A stretch of DNA of 64,000 bases from Sialis fuliginosa (lineage: Eukaryota > Arthropoda > Insecta > Megaloptera > Sialidae): assembly GCA_961205875.1 (NCBI GenBank), contig OY540815.1:6262001-6326000 (forward strand), in the 5' to 3' direction. Position 1 is the stretch's first letter. Each line of letters opens with the position of its first letter. Position numbers and translations under genes: made by a program. Shown piece by piece: positions 57,701 through 64,000 of this stretch. The notes below the pieces were generated by a model. That model was not told the DNA's origin, searched no databases, and worked only from the letters and a program-made list of their open reading frames with translations.

Positions 57701-59500
57701 CTGGCTTTGCTAATAATGAAGTTAGATTTGCTGAATAAACATCAGATATAACGTACGTAACTGAAATCGTTAGAATTGTAATAAATATACGTGCCTTAAT
57801 ACATTGACTGGGTAACCTTCCAGCTAGAAAAATATATACCATTTTTTATAATCTTAGATCTGTTATATATATTTTATAATTGTACATACCCTGTTTCATG
57901 AATATACCTGTAGTATACCAGACACAATTATAAAGTAATCTTTTCTGATGTTTGATTTTTTGTTTGGTCCGTTTATTCCATAATTTCGGAGTCGATATTA
58001 AAAAGTACAATACAGGCCCTGCTATTATTAATACTACTATTATTAGTGGCCACACCTATTAAATAAAATAACAAATCTTGGCTTTTGGATATAAATTAAT
58101 AAAACTTAAATTTACCTGCCACTGAAATGATCTAATCAATGCCAAAGCTTCATTTAATTGACTCGGCGAGTGTGTGACAAAGGCACCACTATCGCTGAGT
58201 GTAAAAATTGAAAATTCAATAGCTAAACTTCTTTCTAATGTAATACCAACATCGCCTAAGAAAAAATCAGCCTCCTAAAAACAATTCCTGACATTTTAAA
58301 TTGGTACTTTTTTTTAATATTTGAACTAAAATAATTAACTTTACCCGTCTTGAAATGAGGCCTAATATGCCTGTAAAAGTCCCGTTACTCATTATTGAAG
58401 AGCCTTGGCTATGGTCAGGTGGATCGAAGTATTCAAATCTATATAATAAAGCGAATATGTCTATTGTCTTAAAGGAATATTATTTTTGTTTATATTGCCT
58501 ACCTAAAATTAAGTTTTTCTGCTAAAACTTTTAACAATTTATGATCTCTACCTCCTTGGACTGTTATAGTACTGTCATTATCATACTTAATAAAATGCCA
58601 TGGTGGTTTCTAAAAAAAAATCAGATTTTGAACAACGGTTTAATAAAATATGATTTTTATAATTTACATGAACGACGGGAACTTGAAATATTCTTCCTTT
58701 AAAATCTGAATAAATTTTATCAGATGAAGGAAGTGTAGGGTACTGATTTAATGCCCCAATCCACCAGTTTACAAGTTTAAAATTATGCTTTCGGTGTGAC
58801 GTAGCTTGATTGTAATAAACCCTGTGACTACATTGAGAAATATTTTATCATGTTAAAACTACATACTTCATTAATGTTACTCACACATCTTGTTTTGGAT
58901 TTGTTATGATGACAATTCTCATTGATTCATGCATACTTCTTACAAATCTTCTACTGAATGATGTTTTTTCCCAGTAAAAAATATAGAGCAAATTACGTTT
59001 TATTAAATTTGCATCATATAACTGAAAATATTAATAGTTTCTTTAAAGATATGCAGAAAATTTAAAAAAATTACACTTGTTTTTACCATTAGAAGTATAT
59101 CTTCTGAATTCTCTTCATTACAAATAAACAAACAAGAACAAAGTGAATAAGTGTCTTTAGAATCATTCAAATGATTAAATAAATCTGTATATCCGTGACT
59201 TAGATTATAATTTTCTAAAGATATTTGTGATCTCTGTATTGTAATAAATATTTCGTTTAGTTTTTCTGTATCTAAAATAAATATCTTGTAGAAAAATTGA
59301 TAGACCATAATAATTAATAATAACTTACTGATAGATTCATCAAATCCAGTAATTAAATATTCTATAGGGATGCCTTTTATTATATCTTTTATGGCTAATG
59401 CCGTTGTATTGTTTTCATTTAGGTTTAAATCATTGAAGATTGTGAATTTTGCTTTAACAGTTAGTATTAAAACAAAAAAATATGCTGTAGTTTTCACCAT
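48781..59500 (-). CDS. Ir40a: Ionotropic receptor Ir40a, 12 exons
   Basis: Variant ionotropic glutamate receptor. In Drosophila Ir40a works with Ir25a/Ir93a in antennal neurons that sense dry air. Exons: 59500-59329, 59271-59087, 59021-58885, 58821-58668, 58609-58503, 58438-58345, 58274-58116, 58055-57890, 57823-57695, 57635-57535, 50300-50044 and 49048-48781. The frame is kept throughout, giving 642 codons. The start at 59500 gives a signal peptide (MVKTTAYFFVLILTVKA); an in-frame upstream ATG at 59596 does not. S1 contains PPWHF and GGRDHKLL; TM1 is WPLIIVVLIIAGPVLYF; the pore region ends at FMKQ; TM2 carries SANLTSLLA; S2 has GGRETLYF; TM3 is near the C-terminus. Intron 9 has a GC donor. 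Intron 10 (7.2 kb) and intron 11 (995 bp) each contain another gene. The Drosophila protein is longer, mostly in the TM1-TM2 loop. Confidence 0.93.
49281..49808 (-). CDS. COX4: Cytochrome c oxidase subunit 4, intronless, nested in Ir40a intron 11
   Basis: Nuclear-encoded subunit of respiratory complex IV in the mitochondrial inner membrane. 175 codons in one exon, start 49808, stop TAG 49281-49283. The N-terminus is basic and Ser-rich, as in a mitochondrial targeting peptide. Family signatures: GCREIVGYG, YPFPSIRFRE, LYRLSFCQTFAEM, STGEWKK, one membrane segment (IGAACLIISFSFWLWMG), and FDEDRTQAQLRRIIDLRMNP..GLTSNWDYE at the C-terminus. Length is close to insect COX4 (about 180). It lies wholly between Ir40a exons 11 and 12 on the same strand. 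Lack of introns plus location suggests a retrocopy, possibly a COX4-like paralogue. No poly-A tail was seen, so this is inference. Confidence 0.92.
   Translation of the reverse strand: MVIRLLKRLTSFVPRNSAKYGTDIERTIIGCREIVGYGINGRLIYVDKPEYPFPSIRFREITPEFEPLKDKELCDWKQLSLIEKKTLYRLSFCQTFAEMKASTGEWKKVIGAACLIISFSFWLWMGFKFSFYGPYPESFDEDRTQAQLRRIIDLRMNPITGLTSNWDYEKDEWKT
50710..51017. mobile_element. Nested hAT MITE with duplication GTGTAAGG
   Basis: Ends CAGGGGTCACCAAACTT and AGTTTGGTGACCGCTG are inverted. GTGTAAGG flanks both ends (50702-50709, 51018-51025). The related empty site at about 26076 contains this sequence once (as its complement, one base different). 308 bp. Confidence 0.92.
51223..52429. 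mobile_element. Nested 1.2-kb foldback with about 555-bp arms
   Basis: The left arm 51223-51778 and right arm about 51870-52429 are near-identical reverse complements. Outer ends are TAGTATAGGA and its complement. TAA flanks both ends (51220-51222, 52430-52432), and the empty relative at 25895 has it once. A spacer of about 90 bp includes a run of about 19 C. A 3-bp TWA duplication suggests PIF/Harbinger-type mobilisation. No coding capacity. As part of the Ir40a pre-mRNA it would fold into a long duplex. Confidence 0.9.
52452..53207 (+). other. Upstream region and 5' UTR of the DUF229 gene
   Basis: AT-rich. A pyrimidine-rich acceptor (TTCTTTACAG) ends at 53160, suggesting that the 5' UTR exon begins at 53161 and an earlier noncoding exon exists. 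An upstream ATG at 53197 opens a four-codon frame whose TGA overlaps the main start codon. Confidence 0.5.
53208..55258 (+). CDS. DUF229 family protein (alkaline-phosphatase/sulfatase fold), nested antisense in Ir40a
   Basis: Exons 53208-53352, 53410-53671 and 53734-55258, short GT-AG introns, frame preserved, 643 codons, a usual length for insect DUF229 proteins. Residues 15-35 are a membrane anchor (type II or uncleaved signal), followed by a Cys-bearing luminal domain. The catalytic-fold segment begins LSVLILGIDSVSRSNF, continues with FPNLMAILTG and WINSFSHSDIN, and has the metal-binding-like LSDHGMRFG. The C-terminal part is Cys-rich (SACPKCHSLF, CTCYSF). The position of the fold's nucleophile is Ser in the IDSVS motif. 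The substrate is unknown in the family; secretory-pathway location is inferred. It lies inside the 7.2-kb intron of Ir40a, opposite strand. Confidence 0.92.
55259..55953. other. 3' flank of the DUF229 gene with an AT-rich hairpin
   Basis: A candidate poly-A signal AATAAA is at about 55492. A near-perfect hairpin with arms of about 32 bp and a very short loop is at 55853-55920 (ATATCTATATTTAATGCAAA and complement). No gene was recognised. Confidence 0.5.
55954..56051. mobile_element. Short inverted-repeat element
   Basis: CTCTATTTCATTTAAGAAT and ATTCTTAAATGAAATAGAG are perfect inverted ends with an inner pair TTTTGACGGT/ACCGTCAAAA. The related sequence at 1163-1230 lacks the mirrored half. 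The right end is abutted by a hAT insertion. Confidence 0.7.
56052..56263. mobile_element. hAT MITE with duplication AAATAGAG
   Basis: Ends CAAGCTTGTCCAACC and GGTTGGACACCTATG are inverted near the tips. AAATAGAG flanks both ends (56044-56051, 56264-56271). 212 bp, noncoding, in Ir40a intron 10. Confidence 0.85.
56597..56945. mobile_element. Probable hAT relative with AGTACTTGAAG repeats
   Basis: Edges CAGAGTACTC and GCCAACTCTG match as CAGAG/CTCTG. The interior repeats AGTACTTGAAGT-like motifs in both orientations. No matching 8-bp duplication was found, so the limits are uncertain. Confidence 0.45.
57288..57527. mobile_element. Mutator-like MITE inserted on the Ir40a exon 10 splice donor
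   Basis: Ends CAAGGTTATTAAACTATACA and TGTATAGTTTAATAACCTTG are inverted. ATCCTACCT is present outside both ends (57279-57287, 57528-57536). A 9-bp duplication is typical of Mutator-like elements. Read on the minus strand it is AGGTAGGAT, which contains the last two exon bases and the GT donor of Ir40a exon 10. The donor is therefore present twice, 249 bp apart. Confidence 0.9.
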
Positions 59501-60123
59501 TTTACATATTATACACAAATGAAATGTAGTTGATGCTATCGTTGACAAGAAAAGTGGAATGACCTTTTCAAATATAATTGCAATTGTAAAACTCATCAGT
59601 ATGATATTTTATAAAGGGTAAAATAATTCATTATTGATGATATATCAAACGTATCATTACTAACTATTTATTATTGAATTTCTTAAACTGTTATCTTTTT
59701 TTAAAGTCCAATATTTAATAGAACTGTTAATGTTTTCTTTAAATAAATTTTTTTCGCAAAAAGGCCAATATAATACATGATACAATATAAAAAGCAATCG
59801 TTTTTTTTTATTTACTAACTATAGCTAGTCTGTTTTGAGAAGATTCACAGTATATACAAGGAAAAAGGAATAATTTCATATTTATTAATTCTTACTTAAT
59901 ACGTTCCTGTTTTCCTACAACTATCCAACGTATCCAAGATTCAAACCAAAAAGCTGTCAACAAATTTTAAGGTTATGATTTTAATGTATGAGTAAAAATA
60001 AACATTAACAAGTGCAATGTTTTAATGTGCATTAATTAAGTGTTAAAACATGCAAAAAAGTCAAACGAGCTGAATATTTTATTAGTTTACTGTAAACAAT
60101 GGTATTAACAGTCAAATAGCAAA
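59501..60123. promoter_or_regulatory. Shared intergenic region between divergent Ir40a and NDUFAF5
   Basis: 623 bp separate the two start codons, so both promoters should lie here. No TATA or other motif is convincing in the AT-rich sequence. A single monomer relic of the 42-kb array (ATTCTTACTTAATACGTTCC) lies at 59888-59907. Confidence 0.5.
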
Positions 60124-61496
60124 ATGTTCCGTAACATACACAATTGTATTTTATGCGTTCAAAATAATACAAAAAGGCAAATTGTTCAAAACTATATAAG
60201 AACAATAACAACAAGTACAAGTGCATTGAATCAGAGTTCTTTGTATATATTCGATAGAAATGCAAAATATTTACAAAGAGAAAGAGCTGCTTCTGCGGCA
60301 GATGCGAATTTATATGATTATTTAAAAGAAGAAGTAGGGTATAGATTAGCTGATAGAGTTTTCGATATCAAGAGAAAATTTAAAGTTGCTGCTGATATTG
60401 GTATGTCAATTATACCATTAAAATTTTATAATATTTTAACAATTCCTTTTTGCAGGTTCTAACCGCAGTTTTATATCGAAACATATATTGTCAGATTCCG
60501 TAGAAAAGTTATTAGTTTGTGATATGAGCCAGACTCATTTAGATAATATTGAAACAAATGAGGGAATTGAAGTAAAAAAATGTCTTGTAGATGAAGAAGA
60601 TATAAACGTATGTTAAATAATTTTTATTTATAATTTTAACTAGCTATTGAAATTTTTTTTGTTTCTTATAGTTAGAAGAGAATTCTCTTGAAATGGTAAT
60701 ATCAAGTTTATGTTTTCATTGGGTTAATGATCTACCTGGCGCATTTAGTAAAATATTACGATCATTGAAGAATGATGGCGTATTTCTAGCTGCGGTTTTT
60801 GGTGGTGAAACTTTATATGAACTAAGGTTAATTTTTCTGAAAATAACCCCTTTAAAATATATCAAATTAAAGTTATTCATATTTTAGTGTCAACTTATAT
60901 AGAATTTCTTTACAGATCGTCTATCCAGTTGGCCGAGCTAGAACGCAAGGGAGGACTATCGCCGCATGTGTCTCCGTTTACTGAAATAAGTGACATCGGT
61001 AGTTTATTGAACAAAGCTGGTTTCACGATGTTGACGATAGACAAAGACGAAATTGTCATCAGGTATCCGACGATATTTGAGCTGATGTGGGACTTGAAAG
61101 GTTTGTTATTTGATAATATTAGGAACTTGAATTAATAAGTGTTTGTTTCAGGAATGGGTGAAAGTAATGCAGCTTTAAATAGATCGTTGCATTTAGATAG
61201 AGATGTCCAATTAGCGGCTGGAGCAATTTATCAACAACTTTATGGAGTGGAAGATGAAAAACGGCAAGTTAAAGCTGTTCCTGCTACTTTTCAAGTCAGT
61301 ATTTCACTACATTATATTTAATTTGTATTGTTAAAACAATTTTATTTTTATATTTTAGATAATTTATATGCTCGGTTGGAAACCTGATGTTTCTCAACCA
61401 AAACCACTGGAAAGAGGTACAGGTCAAGTCTCTCTAAAAGATATTAGCAAGTTTGATGAAATTGCAGAAAAAATAAAAAAAACTAAGAAGAGTTAG
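60124..61496 (+). CDS. NDUFAF5: NDUFAF5, complex I assembly arginine hydroxylase
   Basis: Mitochondrial assembly factor of complex I with a methyltransferase fold. The human protein hydroxylates an arginine of NDUFS7. Exons 60124-60400, 60456-60607, 60672-60826, 60916-61100, 61152-61294 and 61359-61496; all GT-AG, frame preserved, 349 codons (human 345). The N-terminus is basic and lacks acidic residues, as in a mitochondrial presequence. Conserved blocks: [20 protein letters not shown], the SAM loop in [57 protein letters not shown] and [10 protein letters not shown]. The loop is usually GCGRG-like, but here the later glycines are N and S. It is divergent from Ir40a and convergent with Sema2a. 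Confidence 0.93.
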
Positions 61497-62772
61497 TGCG
61501 CTTATTGTTTTGTGATTGTTTTTTAAAAATAAAAAAATGTCTTTTATATAATTGTGTAAAAATTGCCAAAAATAAAGATTTAGATTTTCAGAAATCAAAA
61601 AACTAAACAACAGAAAATAAAGAAATTAGATTTTTATCTAAAATATGACAAGTATTCCCAAACCATTTCTATCTCTTTCTTTTGATACGGCTCTGTTTTC
61701 GAGTCAAATGCTCTATGTCTATGGCTATAGTAGACTTACTTTTTGATAGTTCAGACTTTTCCTGATATTTGATGTTAAGTTTTAATATTTTTTTCAGAAG
61801 TCATTCTGACTAAGTCTAAAATTTTTTGTTAAGAACTCACTGAATTGATTATATCTATTTATCTACATTGATGCTCTTAATTAGTTCTATGTTACCTGTT
61901 TATCTATACAGGTATAAAGTATTGACTATTACTTACTTTCTTTATATAAATAATGCATTTATACTTATGATATTTCTTAACCACACGATGCCACTGTGTA
62001 TTATAGTGGTGTAGGTGCACTATAATTATTGTTTTTGCTCCTACACCATATGGTGTAGGCGCAAACACAATAATTATTTTTAAATTAGTATTTGGGTGAA
62101 ATAATCTTAATCTTGTAGTTCTGAAATGTGTAATTTACCTGCAATTTGTTTTATGAAGAAAATCTGTAATGGTGTAACTTAAAAATTAAATTAAATAAGA
62201 AATGAATCGATTTTGAAATGTATTTTATTAAAAAAGGTAAAGAACAATACATTATATTTAAAAAATATTGTCTGGTCTGGAAACATCAATTGCTTTTTAA
62301 ATTTCAACTATCACTAAGTGTTTAAGTACTCATATTTACAGTTAAAAAACTTAATACTACTGTTACGTAAGTAAAATAAATGATACTAATCATAATTATA
62401 ATAATAAAATATATAGTTTATTTCAATTTGTGAAAGACACTCAAAAAATCTATACATATATATTTATTATTTATACACAAAAAAATATTGATTAAATATA
62501 TATATTCAAGCAATACATATGTCTTGAGATAAAATTATTATTGTTATTAATATAAGTTGTAATATATACATGAATGTTTCTCGTTGAAATAAACTATATG
62601 AAATACAAAATGAATGAATGAACTGAAATTGAACTAATAGAGTAGAAAAAGCTAAACCACTTTATTTACAATAGTGTACTATCACAATGTTCAACATGTC
62701 TCTCACAAAGTTAACGGGTTCTAGGTTGTTCGGATGGTGAGAGGTTATTTAACGTTTGTTCACAAGAAAAAA
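61497..62772. other. Convergent intergenic region, 3' ends of NDUFAF5 and Sema2a
   Basis: Poly-A-like AATAAA sites follow NDUFAF5 at about 61543 and 61571. A fragment of the 39.8-kb TIR element lies at about 61655-61730. A hairpin with arms of about 26 bp (TTGCTCCTACACCA / TGGTGTAGGCGCAA, 62023-62076) was seen. The rest is AT-rich and probably includes the long 3' UTR of Sema2a. Confidence 0.5.
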
Positions 62773-64000
62773 TCACGTCAAAGGCCGAAATATTTCATTC
62801 GAGTGATTGTTCTGGTAGCTGCTGTTGCGTTGCGATGAACATTGCTACAAAATAAAAATAAATACATTTATTGTTGATAAATTTTTTTTTTGAGTTAGTT
62901 TCAATTCAGTTACTTACGGCTTGCTTTTTCTCCCAAGTCCTTACAGCTGATTTATATTTCTCATATTCATGACACCAATCTGAATATATCTTATGATAGT
63001 CTATAGTTTTCGTAGGAGGCGTACAACGGTGAGTATCTACAGTGACGTTGAACGAACATAACAAAGCTCCATCCATCAGACAATCATAGCGACCTGCATC
63101 AGCTTCAGTCACAGAAATTATAACTAAACCATGCTGAGAAGTTTCAACGTATTTATCAGATCTGAAAATAAAAAATACAGCATTAGTAACATCATATATT
63201 AATCTACTAGATAGATTAATATAGGGTTACATGATCTTTGCTACACAATATTTTAGATACAAACCGGTAAATAATCTTGTAACGCCCTTTTTCCTTAGAA
63301 TGGTGATACCACGTAACAGAATTCGTAGTATACGCATCTGGTATTTTCAAGAAGCATGCTAAATGCAAGCTCTGGCCCCATGTCACAACCATTTTCTTTT
63401 TTACAATACTGCTATCGCAAATGTCCGAAGTAGAATTAGAAACGTCTTGAAGTAATCTAGAAAAAAAAAATATATACTAGCTGTTACCCATGAGGAAAGT
63501 TAGGTTAAGTAAGAACTGTCAGATATAAAACCCATGAAGAAGAAGGTTAGGTAATATAGATTTCAGTGCATACAAATATCACACCCACTTTTTTATCTAA
63601 TGAATTTTTTGGATATAAAGTAGTCTATATCCATCCTCAGGATGCAAGCTAGCTCCCTGCTAAATTTCATCAAGATGGGATGAATGGTTTAGCCGTAAAA
63701 AGGTAACAAACAGACAGACACAGTTTCGTATTTATAATATTAGTACAGATAAAAACTAAAACTTATTAATCGTTGTTTAATACTGACCCTAAAGAATACG
63801 GTTTGCATGATCCGGTATCTTTATCCCAACCACAGTATGGGTCATGGACGCATCTCAAGCAGCTGTCGTAGCGTCGATTGCACATAACTAACTCAACTTG
63901 TTTAACACGGTGGTCTGACGCTACATACAGAGCCTTGTGACGCTGGGAGATCTCCATAGCTTGAATCGGTTCACCAGGTGTCACTTCAAATGTGTCCAAA
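62773..64000 (-). CDS. Sema2a: Semaphorin-2A, C-terminal part (5' end outside window)
   Basis: Secreted class-2 semaphorin, an axon-guidance ligand for plexin B in flies. The last four exons are visible: 64000-63788 (partial), 63456-63265, 63161-62918 and 62844-62773 with stop TGA at 62773-62775. The first holds the end of the sema domain and the PSI domain (CNRRYDSCLRC..DPYCGWD). The next two encode the Ig-like domain (CFLKIP..VTWYHHSKEKGRY, then EADAGRYDC). The tail matches Sema2a relatives through CTPPTKTIDYHKIYSDWCHE and WEKKQAQC, with no membrane segment. The intron after the PSI exon contains a Helitron. The choice of Sema2a over Sema2b rests on the tail and is likely but unproven. Confidence 0.9.
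63477..63749 (-). mobile_element. Non-autonomous Helitron in a Sema2a intron
   Basis: On the minus strand it runs from TCTGTACTAATATTATAAAT to GTAACAGCTAG, between A (63750 side) and T (63476 side). The canonical 3' hairpin is eroded, unlike the copy at 36302-36618. Confidence 0.75.

Noticed and set aside
59501-59596. Upstream in-frame ATG of Ir40a
   Set aside because: Starting at 59596 would bury the signal peptide 32 residues inside. The ATG at 59500 gives a normal secretory start.
1-64000. CRISPR arrays, operons, ribosome binding sites, tRNA or rRNA genes
   Set aside because: The sequence is eukaryotic with spliced genes. No regularly spaced short repeats with unique spacers were seen, and no tRNA or rRNA gene was recognised by eye; a covariance-model scan could still find a tRNA-like sequence.

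Overview
This is a gene-poor, AT-rich stretch of an insect nuclear genome. The host is identified as an insect by an antennal ionotropic receptor of the Ir40a type, a class-2 semaphorin, an insect-type DUF229 protein, an SLC2-type sugar transporter, and many 57-70 bp introns with GT-AG borders. I cannot place the order.

Layout. From 1 to about 29.1 kb I see no confident host gene. The sequence is a mosaic of non-autonomous DNA transposons (hAT, PIF/Harbinger-like with 3-bp TAA/TTA target duplications, Helitron ends, foldback palindromes), one broken non-LTR RNase H fragment, and a few GC- and CpG-richer unique islands (about 240-600, 6105-6320, 10000-10340). A two-exon MFS sugar transporter lies at 29681-31532 (-). 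More transposons follow, including a mariner deletion derivative and a foldback with opposed tandem arrays at 40.9-42.6 kb. TATDN1 (four exons) is at 44279-45421 (+).

The right-hand 15 kb is the gene-dense part. Ir40a can be rebuilt as 12 exons from 59500 down to 48781, 642 codons with the frame kept at every junction. It hosts two other genes. An intronless cytochrome c oxidase subunit 4 gene sits on the same strand in intron 11, and a three-exon DUF229 gene sits on the opposite strand in the 7.2-kb intron 10. That intron also holds a three-level nest: a hAT element containing a smaller hAT element and a 1.2-kb foldback, each with its own target-site duplication. A 240-bp Mutator-like MITE has inserted exactly on the exon 10 splice donor and duplicated it. 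NDUFAF5 (six exons, + strand) is divergent from Ir40a across 623 bp. The 3' end of Sema2a (-) converges on NDUFAF5 and runs off the window.

The genes do not form a pathway. COX4 and NDUFAF5 both serve mitochondrial respiration, but nothing here shows that they are co-regulated. The main interest is structural: nested genes, a duplicated splice site, a GC-AG intron, and several large palindromic elements whose ends can be fixed from target-site duplications and related empty sites.
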